Part shown: piece by piece, positions 10,977 through 19,643 of the stretch
Layout of the letters: every line of letters starts with the position of its first letter
How positions within the stretch are numbered: position 1 is the stretch's first letter
Source: Saccoglossus kowalevskii
Lineage: Eukaryota > Hemichordata > Enteropneusta > Harrimaniidae
Direction: 5' to 3'
Assembly (NCBI RefSeq): GCF_000003605.2
Contig: NW_003110974.1
Coordinates: 99,392 to 120,778 of the forward strand
DNA length: 21,387 bases
Made by a program: the position numbers and the translations under genes
Notes under the pieces: generated by a model
The model's input: the letters and a program-made list of their open reading frames with translations, nothing else
Told to the model about the DNA's origin: nothing
Database searches by the model: none

Positions 10977-13370
10977 CTACATTGGATGTTTGGTGATATG
11001 AAAATTGAATTCTACACTATCTTGACACTTATGATGACACACACTGCATTCAAACTCTCCCTGCCTCTCATGAAAGCCTCTATGCATAATATAAAGTACA
11101 CTACTATCATAATAAATCTTACATGCTGCACATGCGAATAGGCTTTCTTGTGTCGGTGAGGTATTAGGGTGCTCGTGTACAGATGGAGTTGAATCTTTGT
11201 TATTACCCTCCTTATGAGGAGGGTCATCATCAACACTGCACACAATGGAGACGTCTGTATCAGATGCTATGTCTTCAGTCTTTTCATGTTGAGCTATAGA
11301 ATCATCAACTTTCATGTCGTTTTTAACAGTATCTGGTATGCCGGCCTTAGGTGACACATTGGTGTCATGCTTCCCATCAACTGTATTTAATAGACCTTCA
11401 CTGTGATTTACACTGGCACAGTCGCCATTCTCAGCAACAGTGTGAATTATGCTGTCTTCAGATGTCCCACAGGTGTAGTCATCAGAAGATTCCTCCTCAT
11501 CCATATCATCTCGAGGTGAACTGTCACCACTCACCTGATTAGTTGGAGATTTTTTTTGACATCCTTCATCATCTACTTGTAAGTGAGCATGCCATCCTGG
11601 TATTACTGGTTTACCGTCTGAACAGTTTTCCCGTTTTACAATATTTGTTGGGTCAAAGGTAATAAATTCACTATTGGTATTATATCCTTTGTGCTGCTCT
11701 TCTTTCACAGCTATCAGTCCCTGATTATTGCCATCACATGTACACAGCAAATCCCTTTTTTCATCTTTCAGTTTCACATTGTTGCCATTCACACAAATTC
11801 CTTTAGGACATTCTGCATCCAATGTAGCTTCATCCTGCATATTCCTTGAATAGCAGCCATCTTGGTTGTTAGTGTATTCATTGTCATTATTGGAAGCATT
11901 GTGGCAACCATCAGCAATTGACTCTGGGATCATGTCAATGTGATCTCGGTCATTATTAGAAGAACCATTGTGACCATCAGCAATTGACTTCTGTCCATCC
12001 AAGTGTCTTTGGTCATTATTGGCGGCAAAATGGCAACCATCAACAATCAATTTTCTCCCATCCAGGTGTTCTTGGTCATTATTGACAACAGCAAGGTGAC
12101 CATCAGCAATCGACTTCTGTCCATCAAGGTGTCCTTGGTCATTATTGACAACAGCAAGGTGACCAACAGCAATCGACTTCTGTCCATCAAGGTGTCCTTG
12201 GTCATTATTGGCAGCAACATGGTGACCAACAGCAATCGACTTCTGCCCGTCCAGGTGTCCTTGGTCATTATTGGCAGCAACTTGGTGACCATCAGCAATC
12301 GACTTCTGTCCATCAATGTGTCCTTGGTCACTATTGGAAGTAACATGGAGACCATCAGCAATCGACTTCTGTCCATCCAGGTGACCTTGGTTATTATTAG
12401 ACACAACAACCTGGTTCAAACAAGACAAATAACTTGTATTTGGGTAGACTTGTTGATATGAGATTGAATTGTGATTAAGATTAAAGTCGGAGCTCTGTGA
12501 ATTCTGTATCTTTTCCGTCTGACTTCCCTTAAAAAGATCGTAACAATCAAATTCTCCTTCAGGTAATTTCTGAAAAAATTTCCTGATGCTCTTCTGGTGA
12601 ACACCAACCTTTTGAAATGTTTTGCTGCAACCAGGCAGAGGAGGAAATGCAATTGTATTATTCGGCTGTACATGAATACCATTATTATCAATTGAATTTG
12701 CTGTACTTATTTTACTGTTAATAGCCAAACCACTGTTTTGAAATGCCTTGCTACAACTAGGCAACACAGGAACCGCATTAGTGCCTGTGGGGTGCATACC
12801 AATTGCATTCACTGTATGCGTTTTCCTGTGAGCGGTCAAAGCAGCGTTTCTTGTGAACACTATCCCACATATTTCACATTTGAATGGTGTTTCACCAGTA
12901 TGTGTTCTCTGATGAATCTTCAAGTGTTCTTTCCTTGTGAAACTTCTCTGACATGTGTCGCACTTGTATGGCTTTTCACCAGTGTGTTGTAGTTGATGTC
13001 GTCTCACATGCTCCTTACGAGAAAATTTATTCAGACATATATCACAGGTAAACGGTTTCTGATCAATGTGTAGTCGCTTGTGGCGGTTCATGTGGTCTCG
13101 CCGAGTAAATTTTTTCATGCATAAATCACACTGGAAAGATGCAATATTGACCTGTGGCTTGGATGTTTGTTCAATCGCAACAGTCTTTGTACATTTTGCA
13201 CAATTACATGACGCAGTATGTAAACATTTCTGCTTATTATTCACTGAACATTGAATGGTGGTGTTGAAAAATGGTTTGTTACTAGAATAATCTGTTATTG
13301 GTCCATTTCCAAACAACACAGTTTGTTGCCTGGTAATCATGTCTCTATACTCTGTTATGTCGAAGTCCAT
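10977..13370 (-). CDS. C2H2 zinc-finger protein with Ikaros/Hunchback-type C-terminal finger pair
   Basis: This is a 797-residue coding exon. I chose the ATG at 13370 (context AAAATGG) because a splice acceptor, TTTTTTCTTATAG, ends at 13393 just upstream; the longer open frame is intron. Four canonical C2H2 fingers lie at residues 81-101, 109-129, 137-157 and 165-185 (CxxC, 12 residues, HxxxH), with TGEKP- or TGETP-type linkers before the third and fourth. Residues 191-253 hold a roughly 40-residue internal duplication centred on CSKxFQ. Residues 325-493 are eight 21-22-residue repeats (core QGHLDGQKSIADGH). An acidic, serine-rich linker follows (about 614-640). Three sumoylation-like sites are K535 (LKDE), K556 (VKEE) and K579 (VKRE). 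Two more fingers end the protein (747-767, 775-795). Their spacing and the words VLYIMHRGFH and FECSVC...QDSVEFNFHI match the dimerisation fingers of Ikaros and Hunchback. It is probably a nuclear DNA-binding regulator that pairs through its C-terminus; the orthologue is not named. Confidence 0.88.
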   Translation of the reverse strand: MDFDITEYRDMITRQQTVLFGNGPITDYSSNKPFFNTTIQCSVNNKQKCLHTASCNCAKCTKTVAIEQTSKPQVNIASFQCDLCMKKFTRRDHMNRHKRLHIDQKPFTCDICLNKFSRKEHVRRHQLQHTGEKPYKCDTCQRSFTRKEHLKIHQRTHTGETPFKCEICGIVFTRNAALTAHRKTHTVNAIGMHPTGTNAVPVLPSCSKAFQNSGLAINSKISTANSIDNNGIHVQPNNTIAFPPLPGCSKTFQKVGVHQKSIRKFFQKLPEGEFDCYDLFKGSQTEKIQNSQSSDFNLNHNSISYQQVYPNTSYLSCLNQVVVSNNNQGHLDGQKSIADGLHVTSNSDQGHIDGQKSIADGHQVAANNDQGHLDGQKSIAVGHHVAANNDQGHLDGQKSIAVGHLAVVNNDQGHLDGQKSIADGHLAVVNNDQEHLDGRKLIVDGCHFAANNDQRHLDGQKSIADGHNGSSNNDRDHIDMIPESIADGCHNASNNDNEYTNNQDGCYSRNMQDEATLDAECPKGICVNGNNVKLKDEKRDLLCTCDGNNQGLIAVKEEQHKGYNTNSEFITFDPTNIVKRENCSDGKPVIPGWHAHLQVDDEGCQKKSPTNQVSGDSSPRDDMDEEESSDDYTCGTSEDSIIHTVAENGDCASVNHSEGLLNTVDGKHDTNVSPKAGIPDTVKNDMKVDDSIAQHEKTEDIASDTDVSIVCSVDDDPPHKEGNNKDSTPSVHEHPNTSPTQESLFACAACKIYYDSSVLYIMHRGFHERQGEFECSVCHHKCQDSVEFNFHITKHPM
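11892..12398 (-). repeat. In-frame 63-bp minisatellite in the zinc-finger coding exon
   Basis: Seven units of 63 bp and one of 66 bp run without a gap through residues 325-493. Each encodes a version of NNDQGHLDGQKSIADGHxxx. The middle units (about 12080-12270) are the most alike and the outer ones the most diverged, as expected from unequal exchange with older edges. All units keep the frame. The antisense frames through this stretch are also open, but that is a consequence of the repeat. Confidence 0.92.
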
Positions 13371-13392
13371 TTTATGGGTTGCCTTAAGTGCA

Positions 13393-15538
13393 CTATAAGA
13401 AAAAATGTAAGTTGTAAGTACTTTACTGATTTTTTTTTTGTACATTTTGAATAGCATTTAGCAATAAGTATCAGAAATGCCTTATTCTTGCTATGAAATT
13501 AACCAAAGGCATAGAACTATTTCCTCTCATACAAGGGTTACAATTGTTACTTATGGCACTTATGTGAATATTCTGTAAAAAAATATAGAACTGAAGTGTG
13601 AGTTTGATGTACTGTTTTGGCTCCTATAAAACGAATATGGTGATTGTTACCTTATTACAGATAATTCTTGTTAGATCAATACTCCAAACTTTATAGTAAA
13701 CCACTTTAGCTTGCACAGTTGCATTCATCCATGTACTCTGTAAGTGACAGTTGACAGAACATTGTTTGATCAAACAAAGAATGAATTTGATTTAACAACT
13801 GTTGTCTAGGCTATACTAGAGTACTTATGCAACAAGTTTCATTTAAAACTGTTAAGTGCTTATGAGATATCAGAAAATTTACAAACTTATGCAAAGTAGG
13901 TAATTATTATGCATAAATTTCAACCTAAAAATAAATGCATGAAAATTATGTAATAAGTATGCGCAGAATATATAGATCAAATGGCTTGACCCAGAGCATC
14001 TATGTACCAAGTTTCATTATAATTCTTAGACATCTGTCAACAACTAATATCAACGAAAGCTTAAAAAGAACTCCCGTGTGCTGAGAGTATTGAAGACATA
14101 TTATAAATTAATTAGCCTTGCAAACAAGAAGCTTGGCAACTAATATTTGTCTGCTATTTGATAAGTACAATGTGATCCACATTATTGAAGTTTATAATAC
14201 TTACAGAAAATACATTTGATTTTACATCTGTGGTTTCCACAGCAACTCTACCACAAGTTCAATTTAAATCTGATTTTTTGAGATACCAGAAATTCAATAA
14301 TAATAATTAGATAATAATTGTTTTCATTATTGAAATAATCACGTCCGTGGTTACCCCACAGCATCTATGATTTTTCAATCCAAACCTAATGCATTGTTCC
14401 CAGGAACTTATATAGCAAGTTTTATTGAAATAGAATAATTGTTTTTTAAAAGAAAATAGGTAATTATTATGCAAATTAAACAATTATTATGCATAGATTT
14501 CAATCCCAAATTCATTACGGCTGTATATTGTTCCAGGGCACATATGTACCAAGTTCCTTTATAATGTGATGATTAACTCTTTAGAAAATTGATGGAAAAC
14601 CGAAAAGTAAATTATTATGCGAATTAGGCAATGAAATTGAACTAAGAAAAGACCAAGTCTTTGGAATATATTCTTGAAATATATGTACCAAATAAAATTA
14701 GAATCTGTTGAATGGTGGTTTAGATATCAGTGAAAATAGCACAAAAATAGCTAATTATTATTATGCAAATAAGATATTAATATGCATAAATAAAACAAAA
14801 ACTAATCAGATGTGTGCATTTTCCAAAAATAGATTTCCTAAGTTTAATTGAACTTTGAAAAGTGGTTGTTGAGATATCCATGGAACACACATACATATAC
14901 TAGTAAATACACAAACACAGACAGGCTAACTGCAATGACTTCTATTGTGTGCTGCCATCTGATATTTAGAATATAGCAAATCTATGTCGTCATTATTGTT
15001 ATGAGCATGATCTGTAGGGAGGTGAAACCTCATACATGACATACACAATTACAAAATTTATTGGACAAATGTTTATATCCATGTCTCACAGTGTCAACTT
15101 AAACTGCTGTAGTGTGTAGATGATGACATAGAACAGCGCCCTCAACAATTATGTGATTATAATTGAAAATGCTTGATTGCACAGTGGGACTGTGCTCCAG
15201 TACATGGAAGGATTTTGCGACATGTTCAATTACGGCAGTCCCGTGTGTTTGTTTCTGACTGTAAGGGATACGTGTGGGTTGGTGAGAAGACATATGCCAC
15301 CATAACCTCACACAGTCGCTATACTCGTCGACAACGACTCTGCGGGAGATTGCTCTGTGCTTTTACTGAATAGTACACGAAAGCCGCTAAACCTCGGCGC
15401 TAAACATGAAGTACCCCTGTTATGATAAGAATCTAAAAACACTGAGAGTGATTATACGACGCCGTACTTCACGATCTGAGAGCCTGTATATGTGCAAGGC
15501 TTATTCGACGTTAAAATACAGCCTTTGTGAACACTAAC
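13393..15538 (-). other. Intron upstream of the zinc-finger coding exon
   Basis: The acceptor (AG at 13394-13393, preceded on the minus strand by TTTTTTCTTAT) is strong. The donor is uncertain. CAG|GTTAGT at 15539/15538 is the best placed, and GTAAGTAT near 14205 is an alternative. The intron is AT-rich and mostly filled by the repeat array at 13790-14900. At 15150-15538 the sequence becomes richer in CpG; its two overlapping short frames (66 and 70 residues) look fortuitous. Confidence 0.55.
13790..14900. repeat. Degenerate AT-rich repeat array, units of about 140-240 bp
   Basis: Variants of GTACCAAGTTTCATTNAAAT recur near 13826, 14003, 14245, 14407, 14543, 14685 and 14838. Several are preceded by a block such as AATTATTATGCAAATTA (14456-14472, also near 13900, 14610 and 14755) and followed by GAGATATC- or GATATCAG-type words. 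Spacing is irregular (136-242 bp) and copies are diverged, so this is an old family of dispersed or tandemly grown repeats, not a clean satellite. Confidence 0.6.
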
Positions 15539-15680
15539 CTGATACACTGTCAATGCGGGAAAGAACCCGGATGTAGATATGTTGACCTACAACAAGATGG
15601 AGGTCAAACTCAGCGGGTATACACTGCAAGCGCTGATGGGATACGGATCAAAGCGACATAATTGTACTGCCTATATATTC
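15539..15680 (-). promoter_or_regulatory. Candidate non-coding first exon and promoter of the zinc-finger gene
   Basis: A good minus-strand donor, CAG|GTTAGT, ends a candidate exon at 15539. A TATATA word at 15671-15676 would place a start site near 15640. The stretch is CpG-enriched against its surroundings and holds an ETS-like CCGGAT (15568-15573, plus) and a YY1-like CAAGATGG (15593-15600, plus). These are motif and splice-signal arguments only; the real first exon could be farther right. Confidence 0.35.
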
Positions 15681-15719
15681 AATAACATTGAAAAAAATGT
15701 GCCTCTGTATTAAAATAAA

Positions 15720-16569
15720 GGCGTTTTTTTTAAAAAATCTGCTTTTTAATATTATTACAAGCTTATTATTCCAAACCAACGACATCTATATCCGTCTAAG
15801 TAATTGTCGACAGTCCTCGTTCGAACACACATATCAACATCAAAAGTCTAGAAAAATCCAAGGAACATGATGAAACTTGATTTAAACTAATGAAAATAAT
15901 ATGCGGATTATCGTGTAATTGTTACACTTGTCAATAATGCATTTTCGACTTCGTCATCAAAACCATAAGATATTTCTGTTATATTTTCAAAGCGTTCGAG
16001 ACGCTGTTAATACTAGCGCTATGGTTAAAGCAGTAATTCGTCAAAATATATAGCTGTTTCCCGTCCCGGGGTCTGCACACACTTTTCTTGAGTATTCTTT
16101 AAATAGTTGTACGGCGTCTATGAAATATTCGCAAATAACTTTACATTTGTATGATTGCTGTTCGTGTGGTGCCGGAGTAGGGGAGGAGGGGGTATTCTGG
16201 GAAGGGAGGTGTCAAATTTATGGGGTATGTGTTACGTTCTTGAGGTAGCACGGCACTCTCGATTTCACTTAGTTTTGGTAGTGAATAGTTTATAGCTGGT
16301 CGCAGTTGGTAGCAGAATCCCCCTATTGTTTAGTTGAGTTTGCTGGGCAAAAATACTGAGATCTCGTGAAAATGACCCCCGGGGGCTTTTCAAAAAAAGC
16401 CTCTAAACACGTATTTGTTTTGGTGAAATTATACTCCTTCTCAAGCGCAGGAACTTAAAATAGATATCCCATATACTATTTCCAAGTTGAGGTAACATGA
16501 ATTCATGAGATTCCTTTTTTCTCACTTCATTACTATATTCTAAGTTACATCAGGCTCCAAGTTCCTTGT
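15720..16569. other. Non-coding region left of the 49-bp array
   Basis: No gene is seen. It has a G-rich run at 16180-16206, CpG-containing words around 15990-16080, and a small stem near 16386-16410 (GGCTTTT with AAAAAGCC). Confidence 0.5.
16180..16206 (+). other. G-quadruplex-capable G-run
   Basis: G-tracts GGGG, GGGGG, GGG and GGG are separated by loops of 4, 6 and 2 bases, satisfying the G3+N1-7 rule. It is isolated in AT-rich DNA, about 500 bp upstream of the candidate zinc-finger start in that gene's direction. Confidence 0.6.
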
Positions 16570-17306
16570 ATTAAATATATATCGCCAAAATACAGATTAT
16601 ATAAAGGTCCTGGTGATGATATTAAATATATCGCCAAAATACAAATTATAGAAAGGTCCTAACGATGATATTATATGTATCGCCAAAATACAAATTATAT
16701 AAAGGTCCTAACGTCGATATTAAATATATCGCCAAAATACAAATTTTATAAAGGTCCTAACGATGATATTAAATATATCGCCAAAATAAAAATTATATAA
16801 AGGTCCTAACGTCGATATTAAATATATCGCCAAAATACAAATTTTATAAAGGTCCTAACGATGATATTTAATATATCGCCAAAATAAACATTATATAAAG
16901 GTCCTAACGTCGATATTAAATATATCGCCAAAATACAAATTATATAAAGGTCCTAACGATGATATTAAATATATCGCCAAAATAAACATTATATAAAGGT
17001 CCTAACGTCGATATTAATTATATCGCCAAAATACAAATTTTATAAAGGTCCTAACGATGATATTAAATATATCGCCAAAATACAAATTATAGAAAGGTTC
17101 TAACGATGATATTAAATATATCGCCAAAATAAACATTATATAAAGGTCCTAACGTCGATATTAAATATATCGCCAAAATACAAATTATATAAAGATCCTA
17201 ACGATGATATTTAATATATCGCCAAAATAAACATTATATAAAGGTCCTAACGTCGATATTAAATATATCGCCAAAATACAAATTATATAAAGATCCTAAC
17301 GATGAT
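16570..17306. repeat. Fifteen-copy 49-bp tandem array with alternating subtypes
   Basis: Copy 1 (16570-16620) is 51 bp. Copies 2-15 are each exactly 49 bp, and a degraded sixteenth start follows at 17307. The unit runs from ATTAAATATATCGCC to GGTCCTAACGATGAT. Two subtypes end in GATGAT (A) or GTCGAT (B), and the order is A A B A B A B A B A A B A B A. Five of the six B copies also carry AAAATAAA where A copies carry AAAATAC, so the evolving unit is a 98-bp dimer. Copies 13 and 15 share AAAGATCC, a recent dimer duplication. No open frame runs through it. Confidence 0.97.
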
Positions 17307-18815
17307 ATTAAACATATGCCAACGTATCTTACGAACAATGATTACTAAGTTAAATTAAATACATTTATCTCAATATGGAATAAATATAACACCTTATATG
17401 CATTGTTTTTGTGACGTCACTTCTGTGTGTTTGTGCAGTATTTTTCACTTGTTCGTGTGACCAACGCAATCGCCGTCAATTGTTGACAAAATACATATCG
17501 AACAGGATCTGTATTTAACCTTAATACATGGCCATCGGCCTAAAAACAGTAAATATACAAAAATTAAATTATATACAATATTTCGGCAGCTTACCTCCTA
17601 AGTTTAATAGCATTAAATACAAACGCAACTAAACGTTGTAGAAGTACACCATTTTGAGTTTTGAGTAATTCAAGAAATTTATTTACAGTTGGTGGGGTGC
17701 AGTTGTAGTGTGGGACATCTAATGTGATTATAAAAGTTACAAATTAATAAAAAATGGAACTCGTTTTCAATAGAATTCATATTGTAAATCAATAGCTCGC
17801 ACGTACGTTGATCTTTTTCTAGATGACCTCTGTATTTTTCAATTCGTACACAACGAGAGGAGCATCGTAGCCGAACGAGTGATTGCATATGGGCTCGAAT
17901 ATGTACAAACTTTACCTCTCCAAACATTGTAATGTTTTATTTTTTTTAACGACGTAACAATTGAAAACATATTACTGACATCAAAATTGCTAATTATGTA
18001 GTGCTTTTGACTTTTTTACTAGGATTACATTAAGACATACTTTTTATTGTGGTGCAAAATACTATAGTTTGATCCAGCACATGTTTTTTTCCCGACTACC
18101 ACAGCATTGTCGTTCACAACGCCCTCTTGCGCCGACTTTTGTTTGCGCCATACAATAGTTTTACTAGTTGTTTTTAACGATAGGATCATTCAGTTTAAAA
18201 CTACCACGTGGGATATTAGAATACACTTTGGTACACTTTTACTAAAAAGACGATGTTTTCATTGCTCATGAATACTAAAGCCAATTTATTTTAGCCAATT
18301 GCGTCATGTAATGCGGATTGTTGAATGAGAAAGTTGACTGACCAATCAGATTTCTCCCCTGCTTGAAAAATTTAATGAAACCGATTTTACTTACAGCGTC
18401 ATACTTGGATGTTATTGAATATTGACGTCATATTCTAACAATTGTCCCTTGTAGTCGGATGTAGACTTACATAAAAAACATTTTTTTCAAAAAGTAAAGA
18501 AAAAATAAAGAAATTAAAAAAACAAAAATGCTAAAGAAGCGAATGATCGCGACAACTCCTGCACACGTCCTCGTCGGCACGTGTTATGTTTCTGACCAGT
18601 AAATAATCAGGCGCTGATGATTTACAGCGAACTCAGAACAGTTCGATATGCGTAAAAACCTAATGGGAAGAAGATTAAATATGCAGCTGATATTTGACAG
18701 AAAGAAAACTATCGCTTGCTTCGTTTTCGTCTTTTCTTGTTCAACGTTTCGTTGTTCCCCAGTATGACTGTACTGTTGAACTGGCAATGGCCAGTAGGCT
18801 ACACAGGACTCAGTG
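17307..18815. other. Non-coding region with promoter-like motifs
   Basis: No convincing exon is seen. Motifs are TGACGTCA at 17412-17419 and 18423-18430, CACGTG at 18205-18210 and 18578-18583, and a GACCAATCAG CCAAT box at 18340-18349. Minus-strand donor-like GTAAGT words lie near 18385 and 18463. A poly-A/T-rich patch at 18475-18530 separates two of the sites. Confidence 0.45.
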
Positions 18816-19190
18816 ACTCTCGGCGATGGGTTCGCTGCCCGGTTCGCTCGATCCAGAGTGAATGTGCGCTCATGGTGTTCTATCCACTTGACCACTCTAT
18901 ATTTTATATTAAAGATATTTTTATATTTATTTTCGAAATAAAACACAGTAAAATGACCTAAGCCTAGTCTAACTCGGTCACAGAAAGCACTGTTAATGTC
19001 CGGGGATAGCATGTGACGGAACAAGAATTCGTCCCTGGACGCAAACGTCCACAAGAGGTTTTTTGTTTGTATTTCGGGCAGTTATATCTCATTTGTACCA
19101 CGAATATCTTGAATTGCTCAATGTGCGTTCTAAAATGTTCGTGATTATAATATATGCAGTAACCAGGTTGTACTATGGCATGTGACGTCA
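17412..19190. promoter_or_regulatory. Cluster of three perfect CRE palindromes
   Basis: TGACGTCA, the full CREB/ATF palindrome, occurs at 17412-17419, 18423-18430 and 19183-19190. I found no others in the window. Given the base composition, a rough estimate is well under one per 20 kb by chance. The middle site lies 75 bp from the CCAAT box; the last lies about 300 bp before the NRF1 site. Confidence 0.5.
18841..18894 (-). repeat. Possible tRNA-derived SINE head
   Basis: On the minus strand, TGGTCAAGTGGATAGA (18894-18879) fits a pol III A box. GGATCGAGCGAACC (18854-18841) resembles a damaged B box 40 bases further on. No acceptor stem or full cloverleaf is visible, so it is not a functional tRNA. 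The 156-residue frame covering it is probably spurious. Confidence 0.3.
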
Positions 19191-19490
19191 AGATATGGAC
19201 ATCTCTCAGATCTCTGTATATGCAACAAATTCACTACAGACTAAAGGGCGGTGGTCGTTTCAGGAATGTTATATCATGTGCAAGTTGATAGTAATAATTA
19301 ACAATAGTTTACTCAAAAAAAAAACATGTTCTCATTTTTTTCTTTACTAAAAGTACATGTATCATGGAAGTGATTGGAAATTCAAGTTCAGCTTAAAGTC
19401 AGATGGCCATAGCGTGTCATTGTTTACAAACAAGCGTCTACTCATAGCATTCTTAGCGTGTGTTGTTATCATCGCTTGGGACTCAATTCT

Positions 19491-19502
19491 CGCGCGTGCG
19501 CA
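19491..19502. promoter_or_regulatory. Perfect NRF1 site
   Basis: The minus strand reads TGCGCACGCGCG, matching YGCGCAYGCGCR at 12 of 12 positions. Such CpG-rich sites are typical of animal core promoters and are unexpected in this AT-rich DNA. It lies 32 bases before the first ATG of the candidate exon at 19534. Confidence 0.55.
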
Positions 19503-19533
19503 GTTGACGACCCTCTTGCTTTAAAATGCTGAG

Positions 19534-19591
19534 ATGATGATGGTAATACCAGTTTGTCTCGGAAATCTGGATATTGCAACGACCATGGCCA
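19534..19591 (+). CDS. Candidate first coding exon of a rightward gene (partial)
   Basis: Three ATGs in a row (19534, 19537, 19540) open a frame that contains a further in-frame ATG with a strong context (GACCATGG, 19585). It reaches a donor-like CCA|GTAAGC at 19591/19592. Exonic coding would be 19 codons plus one base (MMMVIPVCLGNLDIATTMA). Without splicing the frame stops at about 19630. With the NRF1 site just upstream this resembles a promoter and first exon whose gene runs off the right edge, with the LINE in its intron. It is short, the encoded peptide is unrecognised, and there is no transcript proof. Confidence 0.25.
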
Positions 19592-19643
19592 GTAAGCTGA
19601 TTATTATACAGATCGAATGCATGTCCAATTAATTTTATTACAG

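Noticed and set aside
12003-12461. Plus-strand 152-residue frame and an overlapping minus-strand 120-residue frame with repeats
   Set aside because: Both are alternate-frame readings of the 63-bp coding minisatellite; a period divisible by three keeps several frames open.
10977-13370. Naming the gene hunchback or Ikaros
   Set aside because: Only the C-terminal finger pair supports it; the N-terminal fingers do not match either family closely enough.
13371-13457. Upstream ATG extending the zinc-finger protein by 29 residues
   Set aside because: The extension runs through a strong polypyrimidine tract and AG acceptor, so it is intron.
15099-15373. Overlapping 66- and 70-residue frames on opposite strands
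   Set aside because: They are antisense to each other in a CpG-richer patch, with no domain or family match.
15597-15713. 38-codon small gene with immediate AATAAA
   Set aside because: Good start context only; too short to call without transcripts or conservation, so kept as a finding and not a gene.
16570-17306. CRISPR-like array
   Set aside because: Units are contiguous 49-mers with no unique spacers, in an animal genome; it is a tandem satellite.
18584-19054. 156-residue minus-strand frame
   Set aside because: It crosses a tRNA-like repeat, has no recognisable domain and has no splice or start context.
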